This document shows positions 1 to 6,435 of a stretch of DNA of 7,369 bases, piece after piece (within the stretch, counting starts at the first letter, position 1; each line of letters opens with the position of its first letter). Source of the DNA: Deltaproteobacteria bacterium (GTDB lineage Bacteria > Bdellovibrionota > UBA1018 > UBA923); contig JACQAX010000072.1 of the NCBI GenBank assembly GCA_016194795.1, forward strand, positions 1 through 7,369, read 5' to 3'. The notes under the pieces are model-generated. The model was not told where the DNA came from. It saw only the letters and a list, made by a program, of their open reading frames with translations, and did no database searches. A program made the position numbers and the translations under genes.

Positions 1-68
1 GCCGACCATACCGATAGCGCCGCGGCGACTGAAATGCCGACGCGGATTGCTTTCCAGCAGCGATGCAT
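1..68 (-). CDS. 5' end of a secreted or membrane protein, running off the left edge
   Basis: Only 22 codons are visible, from an ATG at 68-66 to the window edge, with no stop. They encode a short basic N-terminus (MHRCWKAIR) followed by a hydrophobic stretch (VGISVAAALSVW). This is the layout of a Sec signal peptide or a first membrane segment. No Shine-Dalgarno sequence precedes the ATG. Instead an extended -10 element (TGC-TACAAT, minus strand) lies exactly six bases upstream, so the message probably begins at the ATG and is leaderless. The gene diverges from the extensin-like gene that starts at 145. The function cannot be judged from this fragment. The alternative is that the short open frame is chance; the promoter and signal-peptide agreement argue against that but do not prove it. 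Confidence 0.45.
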   Translation of the reverse strand, partial: MHRCWKAIRVGISVAAALSVWS

Positions 69-74
69 GTGTCG

Positions 75-83
75 ATTGTAGCA
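75..83 (-). promoter_or_regulatory. Extended -10 promoter, leftward
   Basis: Read on the minus strand the sequence is TGC-TACAAT, a good extended -10 element (TGn plus a hexamer one base off TATAAT). No -35 box is seen at normal spacing, as is usual for extended -10 promoters. The expected transcription start, six to seven bases downstream, falls on the A of the ATG at 68. Confidence 0.45.
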
Positions 84-129
84 CGCTTTTTTTCAAGCAC
101 CTCCGATCGGGGCGCCGGCGCTCATACGG

Positions 130-138
130 TGCTAAAAT
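130..138 (+). promoter_or_regulatory. Extended -10 promoter, rightward
   Basis: The sequence TGC-TAAAAT is an extended -10 element lying six bases before the ATG at 145. It nearly copies the leftward element at 83-75 (TGC-TACAAT). Transcription would begin at or next to the ATG at 145. That gives a leaderless message from 145, or a 27-base leader if translation begins at the ATG at 172. Confidence 0.45.
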
Positions 139-144
139 AGCGAT

Positions 145-1764
145 ATGGGGGCCGGTTCCGGAGTTTCTTTGATGTTGGTAGCGGGGGCATTCTTGCTGGT
201 CGTCGACTCGGCGGGCTTTGCCGCGCCCACCGCCAAGACTCCGGCCCAGCTCCAAGCCAGCTGCCCGGTACCCTCGCCCATCCCGCTCGAGGACGTCGAG
301 CCCGTCGTGCCGGCGGCCGAGAGATGCCTGAAAGACTCGGCCAAACCCAAGCTCACCGACGCCGACCTGCTCAAGAGCGTCAAAAGCTGCGGCGAGGCGC
401 TTCAAAACTGCGCCTGCACGCTGATCAACCCGGACAACTGCAGCGGGATCAAGAACGTCGACGGCATCGTCAACGTCGTGCTCGCCGAGCCGGACGCCAA
501 GCTCGTGCGCCACGTCGCGAGCCAGAACGTGGGCTCGACCTGGGAAGACGTCTCGATCTCGTACCACAGCCGCCTGGCGCGCATCTCGGGCGCGACCGCT
601 CTTTACCAGACCGCCGTGACCGAGACGGAAGATCTCGGCAGCAAGGCCGTCGGACGCGATGAGCTCGAGCGCCGCTGGTCGATCATTCTCGACGCCATCA
701 ACCACTGCGACCGGATCGACTACATGACGACCAATGCCATGACCGCGGCTGAAGCCTCCAACAAGCCCAACCGCGACTCCCGGGCCCATAAGCTCGACAC
801 CGAGCTCATGTGCACCTTCCGTCTCGACAACGACCTTCCGAAGCACGGGGTGCTGCCAGTGTGGCCCGGCGCTCGCTGCGTCCAGACCCCACCGGGCCAG
901 AAGCCGCTCAAGGACGGGCAGAAGCACCACGGCGTGATCGTCGGCGGCGCCTGCATCGCGCCGAACAACGCGGCCGATCGTTTTCCCGAGACGCCGATCG
1001 ACGAGCGCATGCCGCAGGTGCTCGAGCAGGTGATCCAGATCCTGAACGCGCGCCTCGCGCCGCTCAAGGTGCTCCGGGTCGGCATCGTCGGCTGTGGCAT
1101 CGAGCGCCTGAGCACCGGCATCGCGACGCAAAAGCTGCAGCAGGCGGGCGGCTCGCAGGCGTTCAGCGCCGACCACATCGGAGACCATGCCCAGGGCATC
1201 GCGTGCGACATCCAGTCGATCACCTTCTTCGACCCGCGCGAATGCGCGAGCAAGACGCTGAACCTGAACGTCCTCGCCGAGGACAACAACCCGCTTCCCA
1301 AGCACGGCAATTACGTCGACAAGTTCATGGGGTATCTCAAGAAAACCGGCCGCATCAAAAACGAGCAAGACATCTACTGGTGCGGCCGCCTGGCCCGCAA
1401 AGGGGCCGACCAGCTCTATCGCGAGATGCAGAAAGAGTTCGACGGCAGGGAGCCGGCGTTCAGCACGTTGAAGGAGGGTGACGCGAACTTCCAGGACTTC
1501 GAGCTCGGCGCGGGCGCGACCGTTCGAAACGCCTTCGTCGACGCCGGCCTGTTCGTCATCGATCCGGCCATCAACTTCACCCACAAAAACCACTTCCACG
1601 TCGAGCTGCCGAGCCACGACGCCGACCATGCGGCGCTCACGACGGGCTCAGCCGACGGGCGCTACGCCGCCGACCGCAAGGACCGATGGGCCGCCGGCGC
1701 TCTCACGCCGGTGAACTCGAAGTACTGCACCCCGGACGGCTACGCCAAAGTCGACGCAAAATGA
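145..1764 (+). CDS. Secreted cysteine-rich protein with extensin-like/M15-type C-terminal domain
   Basis: This 539-residue protein has a hydrophobic signal-like segment at about residues 9-27 (ending GFAA) and around 15 cysteines, so it is probably exported and disulfide-bonded. The C-terminal part carries the metal-site pattern of extensin-like_C and M15 peptidases: HxxGxAxD with H348, G351, A353 and D355, then HFHVEL with H483 and H485. Members of these families are zinc enzymes or relatives acting on peptidoglycan peptides, so a periplasmic wall hydrolase is the best guess. Residues 30-330 are an N-terminal extension I do not recognise; stand-alone extensin-like proteins are usually much shorter. 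Two starts are possible. ATG 145 fits a leaderless message and gives a neutral n-region. ATG 172 has a good CGGAG at 159-163, eight bases upstream, but leaves almost no n-region. The stop lies one base from the stop of the convergent regulator gene. Confidence 0.75.
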   Translation: MGAGSGVSLMLVAGAFLLVVDSAGFAAPTAKTPAQLQASCPVPSPIPLEDVEPVVPAAERCLKDSAKPKLTDADLLKSVKSCGEALQNCACTLINPDNCSGIKNVDGIVNVVLAEPDAKLVRHVASQNVGSTWEDVSISYHSRLARISGATALYQTAVTETEDLGSKAVGRDELERRWSIILDAINHCDRIDYMTTNAMTAAEASNKPNRDSRAHKLDTELMCTFRLDNDLPKHGVLPVWPGARCVQTPPGQKPLKDGQKHHGVIVGGACIAPNNAADRFPETPIDERMPQVLEQVIQILNARLAPLKVLRVGIVGCGIERLSTGIATQKLQQAGGSQAFSADHIGDHAQGIACDIQSITFFDPRECASKTLNLNVLAEDNNPLPKHGNYVDKFMGYLKKTGRIKNEQDIYWCGRLARKGADQLYREMQKEFDGREPAFSTLKEGDANFQDFELGAGATVRNAFVDAGLFVIDPAINFTHKNHFHVELPSHDADHAALTTGSADGRYAADRKDRWAAGALTPVNSKYCTPDGYAKVDAK

Positions 1765-1765
1765 G

Positions 1766-2677
1766 CTATTTGATTTCGGCGATCGGGCTGACGCGCGCCT
1801 CGATGGCGATGAGCTGCCCCGACGAGATCGGCGGCGCCGGGCGCAGCAGATAGGACTTGCGAATGGCGTCGCGGAACACATTGTAGATCGTCGCCAGGCG
1901 CTCCTCGTCCTCGACCGACATGAGGATGTAGGCGTAATAGCTCGGATCCGACTTGAGCAGCTTGAGCTTGTTCTGGATCTGCTCGCTGATCCACTTGGCC
2001 TTCGTCTGGTACACCGACACGGGCACGAAGAGGTCAGTTTCGGCGTACTCGGTCTAGTAGGTGCCGTCCTTGCGCATCTTGATGAGGTCGTGCTTGAGCA
2101 GGAGCTGCACGGCGGCGCTCGCCTCGGCCTCGGTGTAGCCGAAGGCGACGCGAAGCTGCTGAAGACCCGTCGGAACGCCGGTCTGGAGAAGCCAGTTGAG
2201 AATCCAGAACGCGGCCGGGTTGCCCGTGATGGCGCCAGCCGCTTCGGCGTTCATGCGCGGGACGTCGCTCACCTGTTTCGTCGCGGTGGTCTTGAGCAGC
2301 TCGGCCTCGAAGGATTCCGACGAGGGGTCGCTGGCTCCCGGGCGCGCGCTCTTGAAGACGGGCTCGAAGATCGGATCGCCGTTGAGCAGCGCCTTCACGA
2401 AATGCACGAGCAGCTCTTTTCGCTCGGGATAAAAACCGACGTTCTCGAGCCCCAGCGCCGAGAGAATGGCTTTCAAGCTGTTCTGGCTCGGAAGACGCAT
2501 CCCTTTCTCGATCAGCAGATAATGGTGGTACGAGAAGTCGAACGTCTTTCGCCCGCCGTTCTTGTGGTAGAAGGAGTACGCCGTCGGATAACCGCGCTCC
2601 TTGCGGCGAGCTAACAAGGCCTTTGCGAATTTCGCGTGGTGCGGGGTTCTTGCCTGCTTCTTCGTAGTTGTTTTCAC
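1766..2677 (-). pseudogene. HTH regulator, TIGR02147/DUF4423-like, interrupted by an in-frame amber codon
   Basis: A GTG start at 2677 opens 207 codons that end at TAG (2056-2054). The same frame then stays open for 95 more codons to TAG at 1768-1766. Both halves look genuinely coding and join without a shift, so the gene was about 303 codons long. Residues 10-75 resemble an XRE-type helix-turn-helix. Residues about 165-207 look like a winged helix (TGVPTGLQQLRVAFGYTEAE then LLKHDLIKMRKDGTY). The part after the amber codon continues like the C-terminal domain of TIGR02147-type proteins (YAYILMSVEDEERL, then an amphipathic helix). The family is thought to be transcriptional regulators; the target is unknown. 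The gene starts 14 bases after the malic enzyme stop and is probably co-transcribed with it. The amber may be a true nonsense mutation, a sequencing error or a readthrough site. TAG also ends other genes here, so recoding is unlikely. The family call is moderate; the interruption is seen directly. Confidence 0.6.
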
Positions 2678-2680
2678 AAG

Positions 2681-2695
2681 CCTAAGTGTACCTAA
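2681..2695 (-). repeat. TTAGG direct repeat with 10-bp period before the regulator start
   Basis: On the minus strand TTAGGTACACTTAGG places two TTAGG units one helical turn apart. The first contains the malic enzyme stop codon. The second lies three bases before the GTG start of the regulator, too close to be a good ribosome site. It could be an autoregulatory operator, but a five-base unit can arise by chance. Confidence 0.2.
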
Positions 2696-3821
2696 ACCCG
2701 CAGCTCATCAAAAGGATTTCTCGACATAGGGCGTCCGGAACCGCCCCCCACCCGACCCAGCCTTCGCGCCAGCTCGGCCCGGTACGTCTCGATGTCGAGA
2801 AAGGGATTGCGGGCCACCCCGGTGTCGATCGCGGCCTGTGCCACGGCCGGCGCCACCGTCAGCACGACGCGCCGGTCGACGGGCTTGGGGATGAGATAGT
2901 GCTTGCCGAACTCGAGGCGGATGCCGCCGTATGCCTCGCATACGCTCTGCGGCACGGGCTCCTTGGCGAGCGCCACCAGGCTCCTCACGGCCGCGAGCTT
3001 CATCACCTCGTTGATCTCGGTGGCGCGCACGTCGAGCGCCCCCCGAAAGATCCCCGGAAAGCCCAGCACGTTGTTCACCTGGTTTGGATAGTCACTGCGC
3101 CCGGTGGCAACGATCGCATCCGGGCGAACCCGGTACGCATCCTCGGGAAGAATCTCGGGATCGGGGTTGGCCATCGCGAAGATGATGGGTTGCGGAGCCA
3201 TCTCGGCGATCATCTCGGGCGCGAGCGCGCCGCCGACCGAAACGCCGATGAACGCGTCGGCGCCGTCGAGCGCCTCGCGCAGCGTGCGCCGGTCGGTGTC
3301 GACGGCCATACCCGCACCGGATCGAGCTTGGTCTCGGGACCGGCCACCTTCGTCAGCCATTTGGCGATCACGTCGAGCTCAGTCGCGGAGGTCGAACCGC
3401 AGTCGGGGGCTTTGATGTCCTCGAGGTTGATGCCGCCGAAGGTCGGCTCGAGCGCGCGCACGGCCTGGATCACGTCCTCGGCGCGGGGAGCGTTGAGCTC
3501 GATGTCGAAGACGTCGATGTCGGCGAGCTGCTTGAAGAGGATGCCCTTGCCCTCCATGACCGGTTTGGAGGCGTGCGGACCGATGTTGCCCAGGCCCAGC
3601 ACCGCGGTGCCGTTGCTGACGACGGCGACGAGGTTTCCCTTGGCCGTATACTCGTAAACCGCCTCGTCGTCGGCCGCGATCGCGCGGCAAGGCTCGGCTA
3701 CGCCCGGGGTGTAGGCCAGCGACAGGTCATGCTGGGTGGCCACCGGCTTGGTGGGCACGACCTCGATTTTTCCTTTTCGTCCTCGTGAATGGTAGCTCAG
3801 TGCATCTTCTTTGAATGACAT
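2692..3821 (-). pseudogene. maeB: NADP-type malic enzyme (MaeB-like, single domain), deleted and frameshifted
   Basis: The gene product would have decarboxylated malate to pyruvate with NAD(P)H formation. The start is taken at ATG 3821 because GAGG lies five bases upstream and the length then matches MaeB; ATG 3848 is less likely. Residues 1-141 are a good malic N-domain: AYTPGV with Y37, EGKG with K92, and NLEDIKAPDC with metal ligands E134 and D135. After C141 the family should continue through a HDDQHGT motif (third metal ligand) and a GxGxxG Rossmann turn. These are absent. Only about 30 unrelated-looking codons (3398-3309) stand where MaeB has about 97. At about 3309-3311 the frame changes, and the normal C-terminal half follows (TDRRTLREALDGAD, ANPDPEILP, SDYPNQVNNVLGFP) to TAG at 2692. 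There is no phosphotransacetylase-like domain. Without the nucleotide-binding region no activity is expected, unless the assembly is wrong here. The regulator gene follows 14 bases downstream. Confidence 0.85.
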
Positions 3822-3841
3822 CAGGTCCTCGATTGATAAGG

Positions 3842-3847
3842 AAAGCA
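3842..3847 (-). promoter_or_regulatory. Possible -10 element of the malic enzyme operon
   Basis: TATGCT on the minus strand matches four of six bases of the -10 consensus. It would start transcription near 3836-3834, giving a leader of about 15 bases that includes the GAGG before ATG 3821. No clear -35 box is present. Confidence 0.2.
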
Positions 3848-3935
3848 TAGACCAGATTCGCCGTTAATAAACGAAAAGCGGCTTTACCCACCGCGGCATG
3901 CAAACGCGCCGGGCTTGCGGCTATCTTCTCCGTTC

Positions 3936-4235
3936 ATGAAAACCACTCTCGCCATTCTCGCCGGACTGCTTCTCGCCTCGGCAAGCTTTGCCCAGGAAGG
4001 CCTGCTGCCCGGCGAGCCCGATCCGAACACGAGCCCGAAGAGCGACCGCCCCAAAGCGGTCGAGTGCCCCAAGGGCCAGAAGCGCTTTCAGAAGATGAAG
4101 TGCGGCGCCGAGGAAGACCGCAAGCCGCCCAACGAGTCGTGCGAGCTCGTCTTCGAATGCCGCAAGAGCCCGAAAAAACTCGACTGCAAGAAGCCCAAGG
4201 AGCTCGTGCCGTTCTTCCACTGCTTCGGCCCGTGA
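3936..4235 (+). CDS. Small secreted six-cysteine protein
   Basis: The 99-residue product begins with a textbook Sec signal peptide (MKTTLAILAGLLLASASFA) with predicted cleavage after A19. The mature part is about 80 residues, rich in Lys and Pro, with six cysteines at 44, 56, 69, 75, 84 and 96, enough for three disulfides in the periplasm or outside the cell. I do not recognise the family. ATG 3936 is preferred over an in-frame TTG at 3915, because the signal peptide begins there. There is no clear Shine-Dalgarno sequence. A TATCTT at 3922-3927 lies eight bases before the ATG, so this message may also be leaderless or nearly so. The gene diverges from the malic enzyme operon and stands 68 bases ahead of the desaturase. 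Enzyme inhibitor, toxin-like or structural roles are all possible; none is shown. Confidence 0.6.
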   Translation: MKTTLAILAGLLLASASFAQEGLLPGEPDPNTSPKSDRPKAVECPKGQKRFQKMKCGAEEDRKPPNESCELVFECRKSPKKLDCKKPKELVPFFHCFGP

Positions 4236-4249
4236 GTTGTGACCGAACT

Positions 4250-4255
4250 TTGACA
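4250..4255 (+). promoter_or_regulatory. Perfect -35 hexamer TTGACA upstream of the desaturase
   Basis: TTGACA matches the sigma-70 -35 consensus exactly and sits in the gap before the desaturase gene. No convincing -10 hexamer is found at 16-18 bases; the nearest candidate, GATGTT at 4277-4282, is 21 bases away. It may be a regulated promoter or a chance match. Confidence 0.3.
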
Positions 4256-4303
4256 GAGCAGTAGCCTGATTCGGGCGATGTTAGAGGTACAGGAGCCCCT
4301 GAC

Positions 4304-5194
4304 ATGCGCACGAATGCCGCCGCCACCGACCCGCTCACCCTGGTGACCCCCCTCGCCCCCGCGCTCGCACCGACCAACGCGATCGAACGCGAGACGGATC
4401 GCATCGACTGGGTGACGTCGGTTCCGTTCATCGGGATGCACGTGGCGGCCGTCGCCGGGCTCTTTTACTTTCCGCTGACCTGGAAGCACGCGGCGCTCGC
4501 CGTGGGGCTTTATTACCTGAGAATGTTCGGCATCACCGCCGGTTTTCACCGCTACTTTTCGCATCGTACGTACAAGATGGGCCGCGCGATGCAGTTCGCG
4601 ATGGCGTTCCTCGGAACGCTCTCGGTGCAAAAGGGCGTGCTCTGGTGGGCCGCGCACCATCGCCACCACCATAAATTCTCCGACAAGGTCGAAGACGTGC
4701 ACTCGCCCGTGCAGCGCGGGTTCTGGTGGTCGCACGTCGGCTGGATTCTCGCCAAGACCTACGAAGACACCGACTTCAGCCAGGTCCGCGACCTCACGAA
4801 GTACCCCGAGCTCGTGTGGCTCAACAAGTACCACGTCGTGCCCGCGTTCGTGCTCGGCACGGCGCTCGTGTTGGCCGGCGGCTGGGCCGCGTTCTTCTGG
4901 GGCTTCGTCGTGAGCACCGTCGTGCTCTGGCACGGCACCTTCACGGTGAACTCGCTCACCCACGTCTTCGGGAAGAAGCGCTACGACAGCGGCGACGAGA
5001 GCCGCAACAGCTTTCTCATCGCGCTCATCACGCTCGGCGAGGGCTGGCACAACAACCACCACCACTACATGAGCTCCACTCGTCAGGGATTTTTCTGGTG
5101 GGAGCTCGACGGCAGCTATTACGCCCTCAAGCTCCTCGAGAAAGTCGGGCTCGTGAGCGACCTTCGCGAGCCGCCCGCGCATCTGCTGACTTGA
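4304..5194 (+). CDS. Membrane fatty acid desaturase, delta-9 acyl-CoA/acyl-lipid type
   Basis: This 296-residue integral membrane di-iron enzyme would introduce a cis double bond in saturated acyl chains, using oxygen and an external electron donor, and so adjust membrane fluidity. All histidine boxes are present: HRYFSH (H82, H87), HRHHH (H119, H122, H123) and HNNHH (H249, H252, H253), plus H220 in NSLTH, a ligand position typical of the stearoyl-CoA desaturase group. Hydrophobic segments lie at about 38-58, 62-81, 96-108 and 177-210. The C-terminus keeps the family signature from GEGWHNNHHHY through STRQGFFWWELD to LREPP. The length is normal for bacterial members. The start is fixed by AGGAG at 4291-4295, eight bases before the ATG. 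No ferredoxin, cytochrome b5 or reductase gene is adjacent, so the electron donor must be encoded elsewhere. Nothing suggests damage. Confidence 0.93.
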   Translation: MRTNAAATDPLTLVTPLAPALAPTNAIERETDRIDWVTSVPFIGMHVAAVAGLFYFPLTWKHAALAVGLYYLRMFGITAGFHRYFSHRTYKMGRAMQFAMAFLGTLSVQKGVLWWAAHHRHHHKFSDKVEDVHSPVQRGFWWSHVGWILAKTYEDTDFSQVRDLTKYPELVWLNKYHVVPAFVLGTALVLAGGWAAFFWGFVVSTVVLWHGTFTVNSLTHVFGKKRYDSGDESRNSFLIALITLGEGWHNNHHHYMSSTRQGFFWWELDGSYYALKLLEKVGLVSDLREPPAHLLT

Positions 5195-5243
5195 AAACAG
5201 TTCGCCCGGTGTAGCGGATCGCCTGCATTTTCGCTGGCACCCG

Positions 5244-5261
5244 CCTTGCTAATCAGCAAGG
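5244..5261 (+). promoter_or_regulatory. Perfect hairpin covering the ribosome-site region of the lipoprotein gene
   Basis: CCTTGCT and AGCAAGG form a perfect seven-base-pair stem with the four-base loop AATC. It ends one base before the ATG at 5263. The only purine-rich stretch before the ATG (AAGGG, 5258-5262) lies almost wholly in the 3' arm. The stem could therefore mask translation initiation, or the palindrome could be a protein-binding site in DNA. The sequence ATCAGCAAGG recurs at 5315-5324 inside the gene, so the 5' arm has a second possible partner. Confidence 0.4.
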
Positions 5262-5262
5262 G

Positions 5263-6252
5263 ATGAGGCGAATCCTTGTTTCGATCGCGGCGGCTTTCCT
5301 GGTGTTCGGTTGTGATCAGCAAGGCTCGACGTCGAGCGCGAGCGGAGAAAGCTCCACGACGACGGACTCCGGCGCCTGCGCCACGGGCCCGGGCGCCGAC
5401 CTCGGTGGCCGCCGCCCGTTTCCGTCCGACAACGAATGGAATCGCGACGTCTCAAGCGACCCGGTCGACCTCAACTCGACCGCGTATCTCGCCGTCATGG
5501 GCACGTCGACGGGGTTGCATCCGGATTTCGGTACGGTGTGGAACGGCGCGCCCAACGGGATTCCGTACGTCGTCGTTTCGAGCTCGCAGGCGAAAGTGCC
5601 GGTGTCGTTCGACTACGCCAGCGAGAGCGACACGGGTCCTTATCCCATCCCACCCGACGCGCCTATCGAGGGTGGCCCGAGCTCGACCGGCGATCGGCAC
5701 GTGCTCGTCGTCGACTGCGCCGACTGGCGACTGTACGAGCTCTACGATGCGCAGCCCGTTTCGGGCGGTTCGAGCTGGCACGCGGCAAGCGGCGCGCTGT
5801 TTGACCTGAACTCAGGCACGCCGAGACCCGCCGGCTGGACCTCGGCCGATGCCGCAGGCCTTCCGATCTTTCCGGGACTTGTGCGCTACGACGAAACCGT
5901 CACCCACGGCGAGATCAATCACGCGCTTCGTTTTACCGTGCGCCACACTCAGAAGGCGTACGTTGCTCCCGCGCGCCACTATGCATCGACGAGTACCGAT
6001 CCGACTTACGCGCCGATGGGGCTGCGCGTGCGCCTGAAAGGCTCGTTCGATATCTCGAAATTTCCGGCGCACGTGCAGGTCGTTTTGCGCGCGCTGAAAA
6101 AGTACGGCATGTTCGTCGCCGACAACGGCTACGACTGGTACGTTTCGGGCGCCCCCGACTCGCGGTGGAGCGACTCGGAGCTTGCCACCCTTTCCCAGGT
6201 GCACGGATCGGACTTCGAGGTCGTGCGCCTGGACACGCTCGTCACTCAGTAG
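5263..6252 (+). CDS. Lipoprotein of a conserved uncharacterised family
   Basis: The 329-residue product starts with a lipoprotein signal (MRRILVSIAAAFLVFGC). The lipobox is LVFGC with C17 as the lipidated residue; Phe at -2 is unusual. Asp follows at +2, which in enterobacteria favours inner-membrane retention but may not apply here. A Ser/Thr-rich linker spans about 21-38. The rest is one globular domain. Well-kept stretches include FPSDNEWNRDVSSDPVD (53-69), LHPDFG (85-90), GLPIFPGLVRYDE (199-211), GEINHALRFT (216-225), ARHYAS (237-242), DISKFP (263-268) and LKKYGMFVADNG (278-289). I recall this pattern from uncharacterised proteins in several phyla but know no function. The conserved acidic, His and Trp positions might suggest carbohydrate binding or an enzyme, but that is a guess. 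The start has no normally spaced Shine-Dalgarno sequence, and a hairpin abuts it. The gene ends at TAG. Confidence 0.75.
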   Translation: MRRILVSIAAAFLVFGCDQQGSTSSASGESSTTTDSGACATGPGADLGGRRPFPSDNEWNRDVSSDPVDLNSTAYLAVMGTSTGLHPDFGTVWNGAPNGIPYVVVSSSQAKVPVSFDYASESDTGPYPIPPDAPIEGGPSSTGDRHVLVVDCADWRLYELYDAQPVSGGSSWHAASGALFDLNSGTPRPAGWTSADAAGLPIFPGLVRYDETVTHGEINHALRFTVRHTQKAYVAPARHYASTSTDPTYAPMGLRVRLKGSFDISKFPAHVQVVLRALKKYGMFVADNGYDWYVSGAPDSRWSDSELATLSQVHGSDFEVVRLDTLVTQ

Positions 6253-6261
6253 CCGATAGAG

Positions 6262-6277
6262 ACGCCTACCCCAACGA
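6262..6277 (+). repeat. Direct repeat, copy 1 (ACGCCTAYYCCAACGA)
   Basis: The sequence here is ACGCCTACCCCAACGA. It matches copy 2 at 6436-6451 in 14 of 16 bases, in the same orientation and 174 bases away. A GAG precedes both copies, directly here and two bases earlier at copy 2. It lies ten bases after the lipoprotein stop codon. Confidence 0.4.
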
Positions 6278-6290
6278 TTCTCGGAACCTA

Positions 6291-6313
6291 AAATACGGCA
6301 AGTTACCGTATTT
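6291..6313 (+). terminator. Inverted repeat after the lipoprotein gene, possible terminator
   Basis: AAATACGG and CCGTATTT form a perfect eight-base-pair stem with a seven-base loop, 38 bases after the stop codon. The stem has only three GC pairs, and there is no U tract beyond the stem's own TTT. A weak bidirectional terminator or an operator palindrome are equally possible. Confidence 0.35.
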
Positions 6314-6435
6314 GGCGGGCCATCTACCGCGCGGCGACTTTGTTTGCTAGAAACCGCGTGAAGCCGGACCGTGAAATAAAGCAGCCGCAAGCCCAGCGGC
6401 GAGAGACGACGGACCTCGGGGCCAACGCGTGAGCA

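Noticed and set aside
81..97. T-rich run as a terminator between the divergent genes
   Set aside because: The run of T lacks a preceding stem and lies inside the divergent promoter region.
1766..2026. Separate small gene starting at GTG 2026
   Set aside because: It is in frame with the regulator gene upstream of the amber codon and continues its C-terminal domain, so it is better read as the second half of one interrupted gene.
2054..2056. Pyrrolysine or other programmed amber recoding
   Set aside because: TAG is used as an ordinary stop for the malic enzyme, the regulator itself and the lipoprotein, and no recoding element or Pyl gene is visible.
2686..3657. Long plus-strand open frame over the malic enzyme remnant
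   Set aside because: It is antisense to clear malic enzyme sequence and has no domain features of its own.
4088..5182. Long minus-strand open frame over the desaturase
   Set aside because: It is opposite the histidine-rich desaturase gene. Its composition (runs of E, V, H and R) is that of a GC-rich shadow frame, without recognisable motifs.
5204..5245. Terminator after the desaturase
   Set aside because: Only a weak interrupted stem (GGTG/CACC, AGCG/CGCT) with a 15-base loop is possible, and no T tract follows it.
5812..6390. Minus-strand open frame over the lipoprotein gene
   Set aside because: It is a shadow of a conserved coding frame and has no ribosome site or motif.
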